Shown one piece after another: positions 1 through 8,145 of a DNA stretch of 64,000 nt. Source of the DNA: CADEDH01 sp965262175 (lineage in GTDB: Bacteria; Actinomycetota; Acidimicrobiia; Acidimicrobiales; SZUA-35). The position numbers were made by a program, and so were the translations under genes. Numbering within the stretch: position 1 is the first letter of the stretch; every line of letters begins with the position of its first letter. The stretch lies in the NCBI GenBank assembly GCA_965262175.1, contig CBDHES010000016.1, positions 1 to 64,000 on the forward strand, given 5' to 3'. The notes below the pieces were generated by a model, which did not search any database, was not told the origin of the DNA, and saw only the letters and a list, made by a program, of their open reading frames with translations.

Positions 1-1
1 T

Positions 2-184
2 TTGGAGGCCGAGTTGGTCGACGGCCTCGGCGGCCGGTCGGTCTTCGAGCGGGTCGGTCCCGACGAGTTCCGAGTCATCGAGGGCCGGGAGCTGGGCGAG
101 CGCCTCGTCGTCCATCGAGGCGACGGGGGAGCGGTGGCCTCGCTCGAGTGGGCGACCTACCCCTACACCCGCCAGCCGAGGTAG
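2..184 (+). CDS. C-terminal end of a probable serine hydrolase (partial)
   Basis: The open frame runs in from the left edge and stops at 182-184, so only about 60 C-terminal residues are visible. The pattern DEFRVIEG then ERLVVHR and LEWATYPYTRQP resembles the small beta-rich domain that closes many actinobacterial beta-lactamase-like serine hydrolases. No catalytic motif lies inside the window, so the function is inferred from this tail alone. The apparent TTG at position 2 is simply the edge of the sequence and not a start. Confidence 0.5.
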   Translation: MEAELVDGLGGRSVFERVGPDEFRVIEGRELGERLVVHRGDGGAVASLEWATYPYTRQPR

Positions 185-274
185 TAGTCGCCTGTCTATC
201 CGCCCTACAGCCGACCCAGGTCCGTTGTAGGCGCTGTGGACGCCTCGACGGGGTGCTCGATTCGAGCCCCAGCC

Positions 275-662
275 CTAGCCGCCCGGAGTACGTCTGAACG
301 GGCGGCGTGGTCCGTTGCGTTGAGAGGTCATTCGTTGGATGGCGGGGCCGTTGGTTGACGCAGAGTGGTTTCGTACAGGGTTAGACCCTTCCCTCTGCTG
401 TGCCTGCTGGAAGCGGGTCGCCTCGAGCTGCTCGGTAACCGCCCAGAACGTCAGGCTGACGACCACAGCGACGACGCCGGCGGTGAGCACCTCGGTCAGC
501 ACGAGGGCGGTCGCCCAGTTACGGGGCGTCCTTCCACCACAGCCGCCGTTGCTCGACCGGCGCTGTTGGTTCCGGCGGACTGGTCGGCTCGCGTCGGGTT
601 GTTGTTGCCCCACGCCACAGATCGGCCCCCACCAGCGCCGCCACTGCTACCACCAGCGCCAC
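275..662 (-). CDS. Small membrane protein(s), frame-disrupted, unknown function
   Basis: Two overlapping minus-strand frames each encode one hydrophobic helix. The first (GTG at 662, stop at 519-521) gives 47 residues beginning with a helix VALVVAVAALVGADLW and a Thr/Pro linker. The second frame (open from 613 to the stop at 275-277) has the helix ALVLTEVLTAGVVAVVV followed by a polar EQLEATRFQQAQQRE segment. The two helices could be one two-pass protein split by a one-base frameshift near 520, or two tiny overlapping genes. No family is recognised. The gene lies downstream of the repeat-bearing membrane protein on the same strand. Confidence 0.35.
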
Positions 663-763
663 TACCGATCCGTCGCCACCTGACCGTGACCGGATCGTCG
701 AACCCCGACGACGTCCCCCATCAACAATCCAACGTAGGCGATGACCAGCGGGTTCCCTGGCGA

Positions 764-2485
764 CTAGCTGGCCCCTCGACGGCGGCGGAACACCACAGCG
801 AGGACCGAGACCACCGCCCCAACGATGATCGCCGGAGCGCCACCAATCCCGAGGCGCTGGGCGACATCAAGACCGCTCAGCAGCCCGCCACCCGCAGTGG
901 CGACGTCGGCTGTGGTGGGCCGGGCCCAGCCGAGCCTGGTAGCCAACCAGTCCCGCCACGAGTCCTCCCCGTCGGGAGGATCGTCGCCGGTAGCTTCGAG
1001 CGCCTCAGCGAGTGTTTCGGCTTGCGCGCCAGCATGGGCGGGATCCTCCGGATTCTCGGCCGGGGTGCCAGCAAGGTCCTCCACGAGGGCTCGCCCCGGC
1101 TCGTCGGCTGGCACCAGCTGCACCAGCGCCGCTTCCAGCCGAGCGACGAGCGGGACAACAACCTTTGCGTCGATATCGGGGCTAGCGGCGAGCTCGTCCC
1201 GGAGGAAGTTCCGATCACGTAGGATCTTCTCCTCGACCAGCGGGTCGTCAAACTCGACGGTCTCAAGCACAACCGAGGCGTGCCCGATCAGGCGCTCCAA
1301 CGCACCGCGGAGATCTCCGGCCTCGTCGCGCCGCACGTGCTCGGTGAACACAAGATCCTTGACCGCTTCACTCAAACGATCCTGATCAGGTGACTCTCCC
1401 GCAGCCTCGTCATCATCAACGCGGGCCGCGACCCCTGCCACGAACCATACAAGCGCCGTCCCAGCAGACAGATTGAGCCCGAACCACACGGCCAGGCCGC
1501 CCAACACCGACAGCCCGAACACCGCCGAAGCGGCGAGGTCCCGCCCCGCGGCGCCGTCGGCCAGGGTCTGGGCGAGGTCTTGCCCTGCGTTGCTGGTGGC
1601 CAGGGCTCGGGCGAGGTCTTGCCCTGCGTTGCTGGTGGCCAGGGTCTGGGCGAGGTCTTGCCCTGCGTTGCTGGTGGCCCAAGACCTCGCCCGAGCCCTG
1701 GCCACCAGCAACGCAGGGCAAGACCTCGCCCAGACCCTGGCCACCAGCAACGCAGGGCAGGACCTCGCCCGAGCCCTGGCCACCAGCAACGCAGGGAGGG
1801 CTCGGGCGAGGTCCTGCCCCTCGACGCTGGTGGCCAGGGCTCGGGCGAGGTCCTGCCCTGCGTCGCTGGTGGCCAGAGTCTGGGCGAGGTCTCGTCCCGC
1901 GGCGCCGTCGGCCAGGTTGGCCAGGGCCCTGGCGAGGTCCCGCCCCTCGCCGAGGGCCAGCCTCCTGACGTTGGAGGCCAGGTCTAGGGCGAGGGCCCGC
2001 CCCTTGGCACTCGTGGCCAGGTCCCAGGCGAGGACCCGGCCCCCGACGTTGGAGGCCAGGCCCCGGGCGAGGGCCCGCCCCTCGACGCTGGTGGCCAGGG
2101 TCTGGGCGAGGACCACCCCAGCCGGCATGCCCTGGGGCGGGCCCCAGGAGCTGTCGGCCACGGCCTCGGCGAGGGCTCGCCCCTCGGCGCTGTTGGCTAG
2201 GGCCCGGGCGAGGTCCCGCCCCTCGACGCTGGTGGCCAGGGCCTCGGCGAGGTCCCGCCCCTCGGCACTGGTGGCCAGGTCCCTGGCGAGGTCCCGCCCT
2301 GCGTCGCTAGTAGCCAGGGCCTCGGCGAGGGCCCGCCCCTCGGCGCTGGTGGCCAGGTTGGTGGCGTCAGCTATGGCGGCGGCGGCCCAGTCCGTGGGAT
2401 TGGTGGGGATGCGATTGATATCGAAGCTAACGATGGATTCTGAACGTAGCCGGCGAGCCTCAAGTTCCCCGCACGGATCGATCAG
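764..2485 (-). CDS. Membrane protein with tandem 13-residue repeats
   Basis: The frame is open from 2485 to the TAG at 764-766, about 573 codons. Its N-terminal part (around 2440-2370) reads DINRIPTNPTDWAAAA. It is followed by some 20 copies of a 13-residue unit of the type LATSAEGRDLARA, probably amphipathic helices. After the repeats come two adjacent hydrophobic segments (AVFGLSVLGGLAVW and GTALVWFVAGVAA), an acidic soluble region of about 190 residues, and a C-terminal helix ending in RRRRG. No ATG, GTG or TTG exists in frame before the GTG at 2161, which lies inside the repeats. The true start is therefore either a CTG at 2485, next to the TGA of the upstream gene, or hidden by an indel. 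Three repeat units (about 1680-1797) are inverted and read as PALLVARARARSC-type sequence. Function is unknown; it may be a filament-like or sensing surface protein. Confidence 0.55.
   Translation of the reverse strand: MIDPCGELEARRLRSESIVSFDINRIPTNPTDWAAAAIADATNLATSAEGRALAEALATSDAGRDLARDLATSAEGRDLAEALATSVEGRDLARALANSAEGRALAEAVADSSWGPPQGMPAGVVLAQTLATSVEGRALARGLASNVGGRVLAWDLATSAKGRALALDLASNVRRLALGEGRDLARALANLADGAAGRDLAQTLATSDAGQDLARALATSVEGQDLARALPALLVARARARSCPALLVARVWARSCPALLVARARARSWATSNAGQDLAQTLATSNAGQDLARALATSNAGQDLAQTLADGAAGRDLAASAVFGLSVLGGLAVWFGLNLSAGTALVWFVAGVAARVDDDEAAGESPDQDRLSEAVKDLVFTEHVRRDEAGDLRGALERLIGHASVVLETVEFDDPLVEEKILRDRNFLRDELAASPDIDAKVVVPLVARLEAALVQLVPADEPGRALVEDLAGTPAENPEDPAHAGAQAETLAEALEATGDDPPDGEDSWRDWLATRLGWARPTTADVATAGGGLLSGLDVAQRLGIGGAPAIIVGAVVSVLAVVFRRRRGAS
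1531..2370 (-). repeat. 39-bp coding minisatellite
   Basis: Tandem units of about 39 bp (13 codons) fill this interval. The plus-strand core looks like gggcgaggtc followed by ctcgacgctggtggcc, with small variations. Units are mostly in register, so the minus-strand frame stays open. A few are longer or degenerate (for example near 2100-2150 and 1900-1950). The regularity explains most of the spurious long frames on the opposite strand. Confidence 0.85.
1622..1757. repeat. Perfect 58-bp inverted repeat inside the minisatellite
   Basis: Bases 1622-1679 are the exact reverse complement of 1700-1757, with a 20-bp spacer. The arrangement arises because roughly three 39-bp units (about 1680-1797) sit in the opposite orientation to all others. 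The arms could fold into a long hairpin or cruciform. Because the inverted block is close to a multiple of 39 bp, the minus-strand frame is not broken. Confidence 0.85.
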
Positions 2486-2834
2486 TCAGTCGACCCGTAC
2501 CACCACCGGGTGGGTCACCACCACAAATCCCGGCGCCGGTGAGCGGGCCAGGAACGCCACCACCGCCACCCGATCAGTGCCGGTCACATCGAACGCAGCG
2601 GTCCACACCCGCACGTCCGGTTGATCGCCATCGTCCCAGACAGGGAGCCGGTCCCAACCTTCAGCGAAGACCAGCAACACCGCCCGGGCGGCGTCAGCTG
2701 TGAAGTCCCAGATCCCGAGCCCACCGACCGCCGACACGGCCTTGTCCTACCGGCCGGGGAAAGGCCTTGTCGTAGATCGCCCGCCCATCGGCGGTCGAAA
2801 CGACAAGGTTCCGCCACGGGAAGTCGCCGTACAC
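2486..2834 (-). pseudogene. Small unknown protein, apparent frameshift
   Basis: A GTG at 2834, 7 bases after the stop of the 51-residue gene, opens a frame reading YGDFPWRNLVVSTADGR. That frame leaves sense near 2745. Coding-looking sequence then resumes in another frame as GGLGIWDFTADAARAVLL to VVTHPVVVRVD, with a TGA at 2486-2488. Together the parts give about 115 residues rich in Trp and Val, a globular-looking protein of unknown family. The stop is followed at once by the repeat-protein frame. The frame switch may be a real mutation or a sequence error. Confidence 0.45.
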
Positions 2835-2841
2835 GGGCGGT

Positions 2842-2997
2842 CTACTCGGTGGGCAGCTCGAGCGAGCGGGCCTCAGCCACTGCGGCAGCCAGCTCAGCCC
2901 GCTTCGCGGCGGCCTTGTCGGCCGGCAGCTGAGCGAGTTCGGCCTCGAGATCGACGGTCCGCACGGTGGGGATCGCTGGAAGCTCGGTGTCGGTCAT
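2842..2997 (-). CDS. Small charged helical protein, 51 aa, unknown
   Basis: The ATG at 2997 and TAG at 2842-2844 frame a 51-residue protein beginning MTDTELPAIPTVRTVDLEAE. The rest is a Lys/Ala/Glu-rich helix. It is transcribed away from the excisionase gene, with a 168-bp divergent gap that holds the promoters of both. The size and position are typical of small accessory genes next to integrase modules, but no function can be assigned. It is followed 7 bases later by the next minus-strand gene. Confidence 0.5.
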   Translation of the reverse strand: MTDTELPAIPTVRTVDLEAELAQLPADKAAAKRAELAAAVAEARSLELPTE

Positions 2998-3165
2998 GGC
3001 AACGAGGGTAGTGGGCGTCGGCCGGTTGGGCCTGTAAGGGGAGCCCCGACTCGGCTGGGTGACATCAGTTCGGATGTCACGTAACCCGGATCCCAGCCAC
3101 CAACCATCTCCGATCAACCAACCCGAACCACTCGACCCGACCCGCCAACCACAGGAGCCACGCAC

Positions 3166-3363
3166 ATGGAATCCATGACCACCCGCCGCCTCGTCGACAT
3201 CGACGGCGCCGCCGAACATCTCTCCGTCACCACCCGCTTCATCCGCACCCTCGTCGCCGAGCGCCGAGTCCCCTACCTCAAGGTCGGGAAGTTCGTCCGC
3301 TTCGACCTCGACGAGCTCGACCAATGGCTCGACGCCCGCAGGGTGGAGGTCCTCGACGAGTGA
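3166..3363 (+). CDS. xis: Excisionase-like helix-turn-helix protein
   Basis: This 65-residue protein has the excisionase/MerR-like winged-helix layout. A helix with the sequence DIDGAAEHLSVTTRFIRTLV is followed by the wing RRVPYLKVGKFVRF and the terminal helix DELDQWLDARR. Such proteins bind attachment-site DNA and steer the recombinase toward excision, and sometimes act as repressors. An aggag-type ribosome site lies upstream of the ATG at 3166. The stop overlaps the GTG of the integrase (GTGA), so the two are translationally coupled. Confidence 0.85.
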   Translation: MESMTTRRLVDIDGAAEHLSVTTRFIRTLVAERRVPYLKVGKFVRFDLDELDQWLDARRVEVLDE

Positions 3364-4457
3364 GCCGAGCCAAGCGGAGATACTTCGGCTCCACTCGTCA
3401 GCTTCCCAGCGGTCGGTGGCAGGTCCGCTATCGAGATCCCCTCACCGGAAGGCGGGATGTAGCGGCGCCGATGACGTTCACGACCAAGAAGGCGGCGAGT
3501 CGCTGGCTTGCCCGTTTCGAATCGGGGGCGATCGAGATCGACGTCTTGGCGGTTCAGCAGAGCGACGTTCGCCTCGTCGACTATGCGTCGGAGTGGATCC
3601 GGACCCGCCAGCTGCGGCCCCGGACCAGGGAGTTGTACGAGCTCCAGCTGCGCCTCCACATCGAGCCGACGCTGGGGACCGCCCGCCTGGCCAAACTCCA
3701 GCCGGCCCATGTCCGCCAGTGGCACGCTCAGCTCCTCGCCGGGCATCTCAGTGCCGTCTCGGTCGCCAAGGTCTATCGACTGCTGCGGGCGATCCTCAAC
3801 ACGGCCGTCGACGACGGCTATCTGAGCCGCAACCCGTGCAGAATTGAGGGCGCCGGCACCGAGCGCTCACCCGAGCGGCCCATCCCGACCGTCGACGACG
3901 TCGCTCGTCTCGCTGAGGCTCTGCCCGATCACTTGTCGGTGATCGTCTGGGTCGCCGCCCTGGCCGGGCTCCGCAAGGGTGAGCTCCTCGGCCTGGCCCG
4001 CCGTCACATCGACCTCGCCCGGGGCACGATCCGGGTCGAGCGGGCCCTCCAGGAGATCCGAGGCGAAGGCGCCGTCCTGACCGAGCCCAAGACCGCCAGC
4101 AGCATCCGCACCGTCGCCATTCCCGACCGGCTGGTTGCACTCCTCGACGTTCACCTCAGCGCTCACGTCGCTGGCCACCCCGAGGCGCTGCTGTTCACCA
4201 ACAGCCACGGCCGCCCCGTCCGCGCGTCCGTATGGCGTGCCGCCTGGGGCCAGGCGACGACTGGTGCCGGTCTGGAGGGTGTCCGTCTCCACGATCTGCG
4301 CCACCTCGCCGGCACCCTCACCGCCCAGGCCGGCGCCACGTTGAGAGAGACCATGGACCGCCTGGGCCACAGCACCACCGGCGCCGCCATGCGCTACCAA
4401 CACGTCGCCCACGAACGCGCCGCCGAAGTCGCCCGCCGCCTCGATGATCTCCTCTAG
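3360..4457 (+). CDS. int: Tyrosine recombinase / phage-type integrase
   Basis: The 365-residue protein has an AP2-like arm-binding start (RYFGSTRQLPSGRWQVRYRD), a SAM-like core-binding domain (about residues 65-150) and a catalytic domain. Visible catalytic residues are Arg in AGLRKGELL, Lys in EPKTASSIRT, the HDLRH box, the LGHS histidine and the nucleophile in MRYQH. GTG at 3360 is chosen because it overlaps the excisionase stop (GTGA). The gene is intact and full-length. Its stop (TAG 4455-4457) interlocks with the stop of the convergent TPR gene B (TAG on the minus strand, 4454-4456) in the tetramer CTAG. It is the only recombinase seen in the window and probably mobilises the surrounding island. 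No attachment site could be identified. Confidence 0.92.
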   Translation: MSRAKRRYFGSTRQLPSGRWQVRYRDPLTGRRDVAAPMTFTTKKAASRWLARFESGAIEIDVLAVQQSDVRLVDYASEWIRTRQLRPRTRELYELQLRLHIEPTLGTARLAKLQPAHVRQWHAQLLAGHLSAVSVAKVYRLLRAILNTAVDDGYLSRNPCRIEGAGTERSPERPIPTVDDVARLAEALPDHLSVIVWVAALAGLRKGELLGLARRHIDLARGTIRVERALQEIRGEGAVLTEPKTASSIRTVAIPDRLVALLDVHLSAHVAGHPEALLFTNSHGRPVRASVWRAAWGQATTGAGLEGVRLHDLRHLAGTLTAQAGATLRETMDRLGHSTTGAAMRYQHVAHERAAEVARRLDDLL

Positions 4458-4714
4458 CGGCTGCCCTCGCCGCTCTCGATCAACGACAGCAGCTGCCGAT
4501 AGTTTGTCGACTCGTGGGTCGGCGCATTCTTGGGCGAGTTCGATGGCTCGTTGGCAGTGTTGGCGGGCGGTGTTGCGCTCGCCGAGGTGGTGGTGGCAGG
4601 CGGCGATGTTTGCTTCGTATCAGGGCTTCGCTGGGTCTGTCGCCGATCTCCCGCATGAGATCGACAAGCTTGTCCAGATAGGTGAGGGCTTGGCGCGCGT
4701 CACCGGCCCCGAAG

Positions 4715-5470
4715 TACACGCCGCCGATGTTGTTGAGGGTGGTGGCTTCGCCTGCCCGGTCACCGACCTCACGGTGGATGGGGAGGGCTTGGTGGAAGTG
4801 GTCGAGCGCCCCCTGCCGATCCCCAAGATGCGTTGAGCACGTGCGCCGATGTTGTTGAGGGTGGTGGCTTCGCCTGCCCGGTCACCGACCTCACGGTAGG
4901 ATGGGGAGGGCTTGGTGGTAGTGGTCGAGCGCCCCCTGCCGATCCCCAAGGGCGTTGAGCACGCCGCCGATGTTGTTGAGGGTGGTGGCTTCGCCTGCCC
5001 GGTCACCGACCTCACGGCGGATGGGGAGGGCTTGGTGGAAGTGGTCCAGCGCCCCTGCCGATCCCCAAGGGCGTCGAGCGTGGCCGATGTTGTTGAGGGT
5101 GGTGGCTTCGCCTGCCCGGTCACCGACCTCACGGCGGATGGGGAGGGCTTGGTGGTAGTGGTCGAGCGCCCCCTGCCGATCCCCAAGGGCGTTGAGCACG
5201 CCGCCGATGTTGTTGAGGGTGGTGGCTTCGCCTGCCCGGTCACCGACCTCACGGTGGATGGGGAGGGCTTGGTGGTAGTGGTCGAGCGCCCCCTGCCGAT
5301 CCCCAAGGGCGTTGAGCACGCCGTCCGATGTTGTTGAGGGTGGTGGCTTCGCCTGCCCGGTCACCGACCTCACGGTCGGATGGGGAGGGCTTGGTGGTAG
5401 TGGTCCAGCGCCCCCTGCCGATCCCCAAGGGCGTCGAGCACGTGGCCGATGTTGTTGAGGGTGGCGGCTT
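4715..5470 (-). repeat. Tandem 120-bp TPR-coding repeats (array B)
   Basis: At least seven near-identical units recur with the landmark gatgttgttgagggtggtgg at spacings of 119-124 bp instead of a constant 120. The spacing differences are exactly the frame changes seen in the protein. Units differ mainly at two spots, around gagcacg(n)ccgatg and cacgg(n)ggatgggg. Confidence 0.85.
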
Positions 5471-5586
5471 CGTTACCCCGGTCTCCGGCGGCCTGGTACA
5501 GGTCGAGGGCCTGGGCGTAATCCCCGAGCGCGTCACGCCCCCGCCCCAACACCCGCTTCGCCCACCCGAGATCGTAGAACGCGTCT

Positions 5587-5758
5587 TCGCGTCTGGTCCC
5601 AGGGTCAACGTCGCCGACGCCGTCGCCTCAACCTCACGAAACCGCGACACCCCCAACCACACACGACACAACCGACCACTCAACTCACGAGCAATCCCCG
5701 CCTCACCACCACCAACAGCAAGACGATGCACCTCACGCAACCGCAACTCCGACGTCAT
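5587..5758 (-). repeat. 172-bp perfect direct repeat, copy 1
   Basis: This stretch encodes the first 57 codons of TPR gene B. It is identical, base for base, to 9361-9532 at the start of TPR gene A. Identity at synonymous sites implies a very recent duplication or gene conversion. Confidence 0.9.
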
Positions 5759-8115
5759 TGGTCGGAGTCTTCGGTGGTGGTTTCGGGGAGTGAGCCGTCG
5801 GCCCAGAGCACGTAGAGGGAGCGGGCGGCGGCGGCGCACGCTTCGCGCTTGGCGGCTTCGTCGAGACGGTCGTCGAGGAGGGGGCGGAGGACGTTGGAGA
5901 CGTAGTAGAGGGTGGCGGTGCGGTCTTCGGGGTCGGGGCCGGTTTCGAGGAGGCCGAGGCGGGTGGAGCGTTGGATGTGCTGGTCGATGTCGGGTTGGCC
6001 GTGAATGGCTTCGACCGCAGCGGCCGGGATGGGGAGCTCGACGACGTTGACCTTGGCCAGGAGGTCGACGGTCGCTTGGGGGATGGCGCCGAGGAGGGTT
6101 CTGGCCAGGATGTCTTCTCGGAACTCGGCGGCCTTGCCTTCGATTGCCTCGAAGACGTCTTGGGTCTCGACGTCGGTGCTGTCGATCACTCGGTTGAGCC
6201 ACTCCAACAGCCTCGGGTTGCCGGCGGCGAGCTCGATCGCCCGATCCCGGACGTCTTCGGCTGTGGTCGAGTCGGGGGCGAGGCGGTCGAGCCAGCGGAG
6301 CTTCTTGGCCAGCTCGTTCTCGTCGAGGGTGCGGAGCGGTTCGAAGTGGAGGCGAGTCCCGGGTGGTTCGGGGAACTGGTAGCGGCAGGTGATGATCACC
6401 CGGCTCGGGCTGCCGGTCGCGCGGATGGCCCGTAGGAGTCCACCGACGATCTCCTGGGCGCTGGCCCGCTCTGGGTCCTTGGGGGCCCAGGTGTAGCGCT
6501 CGCCGTCGAGGACGAGGTTACGTTCCTCGAAGTTGTCGAACACGAACAGGCACGGGATGTCGGCCAGCGGGCCGCCCTCGTCGAGCAGGAGGCGGAACTT
6601 GGTGTCGAGATCGAGCTGTTCGTGGCCCAGGATCTGGTCGAGCGCCACGATGTGATCAGGGCTCGGCAGGCGGAGCTTGCTGTTGATCTTGTTCAGCTCG
6701 ATGTCGTCGATCGCTCCGAACCAGACGACCCGCTGATGCTGGGGCATGCGCTCGAGCAGGCGGGAGGCGAGCGTGCTCTTACCGAGGCCCCCCATCCCAT
6801 AGAGCACCAGGCCCTCGCAACCGTCGGGCCGGTCGAGCGGCGCCCGGAGGCGGCGAAGGCACCCCTGGATCTGACGGCGCCGACCAATGAACTCCGACCG
6901 GCTCGCCACCCGAGAGGTCCGGGTGGCTGGGTCGAGGAACTCCTCAGCGGCCTCCCGACGTCGCAGCTGGGTTCGACCCTTGTAGCCCGGCGGAGTGACG
7001 AAGGCACCGAGCGGGGAGAGATCGGAGTAGAAACGGAGGTAGTGCCAGAACGTGCTCTCGGCCTTGAACACCTCACGGCGGGCGTAGGCGACCGCAGAGG
7101 GGAGCGGCCGGCCGGCGGCGAGTTGGCTGTAGAGGTGAGCAGCGAAGAGGCTCGCTGCGCCATCGCCGACCGGGAGCGCCCAACCGAGCACGGCCGGTGC
7201 GCCAGCCTCGACCAGGCTGGCACTCATCGACGGCAGCGTGCCCTCGGCGGGCGACTGGCCGGTGTGGCAGCCCGACGCGAACACGAGCCGAGGCCAGAAC
7301 CCCTCCAGGGCCTCGGCCAACTGCTGGGGCGTGGCGACCGCCGGGTCGCCGACGTCATCCTCGATCATGAAGACCGGCCGATCATCGAACACGTTGGCGT
7401 GACCGCTCAGATGGAACACATCGAAGTAGCCGGCGCCGTACTGCTCAACGATGTAGCGAAGACCGTCGAGCGAGCCGCTCTCCTCGACCACGAGCTCGAT
7501 GCCGATCTCCTGAGCCGCGCCCAGGATCAAGGTCTCCTCCAGCTCATAGTGCAGCTCGGGCTTCACACCCTCAGGTGAGGTGGCCATGAACAAGATCCGC
7601 AGCGGCCGATTCTCGACCTTTGGCTCCTCGATCGCCTTCTTCTTGCTGGCCAGCCGGACCGGAACGACCGGATTTCCCGGCCGAAGCGTCAGATAGCTCG
7701 ACGGGTTGGTCAGAAGCTCACGGGAAGCTCGTTTCGCTGATTCGTCTTCGCCGTCGTCTTTGAAGCTCGTGGGGTTGGTGAGTAGCTCCCAGGGGAGGTG
7801 ACGGAGTCGCTCGTCGTCTTCTTCGATGTGGAGAACGACGCCGTTGGCGACGTCGAGGTCCTTCGTCCAGTAGTCGTCGCCGTCGAGCAACCTGCACAAC
7901 GCATGACCCAGACCCGCCAACTCCTCCGACCCATACACCAGAGTCGGCATGGCTTTCGGCGCGTAGATCCTCTTGACGTCTCCCCGAAGCTTCTGGACGG
8001 CTTCATGGTCAACCTGGCGAGTCTTCGGCTTGCTCGACTCACCGAATCGAAGCTCGGCATAGTCCCCCGACTTCTCGAAGATCGAGAGCCGAAGGTCCTT
8101 CATCTCCATTCCCAT
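5755..8115 (-). CDS. CHAT-domain protease fused to STAND NTPase
   Basis: The 786-residue intact protein joins a caspase-like CHAT domain (about residues 60-375) to a STAND/NB-ARC-type NTPase (about 405-760). The CHAT part has the LPWELL element, the catalytic His239 in HLSGHA and Cys283 in ASGCHTG. The NTPase has Walker A GMGGLGKST (440-448), Walker B CLFVFDNF (522-529) and a sensor-like TCRYQF Arg. CHAT is a caspase-like peptidase fold; STAND modules switch on by nucleotide-dependent oligomerisation. The expected role is a sensed, lethal or signalling proteolysis, as in prokaryotic immunity and programmed-death systems. There is no TPR domain in cis; two TPR genes flank it, and an EACC1-like gene lies 30 bp upstream. 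The start could also be one of two in-frame ATGs within the next 12 bases. It is the only large gene in the operon without frame damage. Confidence 0.92.
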   Translation of the reverse strand: MGMEMKDLRLSIFEKSGDYAELRFGESSKPKTRQVDHEAVQKLRGDVKRIYAPKAMPTLVYGSEELAGLGHALCRLLDGDDYWTKDLDVANGVVLHIEEDDERLRHLPWELLTNPTSFKDDGEDESAKRASRELLTNPSSYLTLRPGNPVVPVRLASKKKAIEEPKVENRPLRILFMATSPEGVKPELHYELEETLILGAAQEIGIELVVEESGSLDGLRYIVEQYGAGYFDVFHLSGHANVFDDRPVFMIEDDVGDPAVATPQQLAEALEGFWPRLVFASGCHTGQSPAEGTLPSMSASLVEAGAPAVLGWALPVGDGAASLFAAHLYSQLAAGRPLPSAVAYARREVFKAESTFWHYLRFYSDLSPLGAFVTPPGYKGRTQLRRREAAEEFLDPATRTSRVASRSEFIGRRRQIQGCLRRLRAPLDRPDGCEGLVLYGMGGLGKSTLASRLLERMPQHQRVVWFGAIDDIELNKINSKLRLPSPDHIVALDQILGHEQLDLDTKFRLLLDEGGPLADIPCLFVFDNFEERNLVLDGERYTWAPKDPERASAQEIVGGLLRAIRATGSPSRVIITCRYQFPEPPGTRLHFEPLRTLDENELAKKLRWLDRLAPDSTTAEDVRDRAIELAAGNPRLLEWLNRVIDSTDVETQDVFEAIEGKAAEFREDILARTLLGAIPQATVDLLAKVNVVELPIPAAAVEAIHGQPDIDQHIQRSTRLGLLETGPDPEDRTATLYYVSNVLRPLLDDRLDEAAKREACAAAARSLYVLWADGSLPETTTEDSDQ

Positions 8116-8145
8116 CCCCCTTTACTTGTCGCCCTGTTGAGCTGA

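Larger units (their letters stand above)
4454..5758 (-). pseudogene. TPR repeat protein B, multiply frameshifted
   Basis: The ATG at 5758 overlaps the CHAT-STAND stop (ATGA). The N-terminal helix region MTSELRLREVHRLAVGG is followed by kinesin-light-chain-like TPR units of 40 residues, such as LNNIGGVLNALGDRQGALDH. There are at least seven 120-bp units. Coding sense moves between all three frames at least eight times by one- or two-base indels. The C-terminus, recognised by similarity to TPR gene A (AIELAQECADP then YRQLLSLIES), ends at the TAG overlapping the integrase stop. The overall length, 1305 bp, is a multiple of three. TPR arrays of this sort act as sensor or scaffold partners of STAND ATPases. 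The frame changes could mean decay, phase variation or repeat-assembly error. Confidence 0.7.

Noticed and set aside
1531..2370. Repeat array considered as CRISPR
   Set aside because: Units are directly adjacent with no unique spacers, and they are in coding register.
1473..2624. Long plus-strand frame through the 39-bp repeats
   Set aside because: The minus-strand product has a sensible N-terminal region, membrane helices and a soluble domain; the plus frame is Arg/Ser/Pro-rich repeat translation only.
3867..4412. TPR B thought to run antisense through the integrase, implying truncation by insertion
   Set aside because: The true C-terminus, matching TPR A (YRQxLxxIES), is in another frame and stops at 4454-4456, so the gene is complete at its 3' end.
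4715..5470. 120-bp repeats considered as non-coding satellite
   Set aside because: They translate to textbook kinesin-light-chain-type TPR units in one frame or another.
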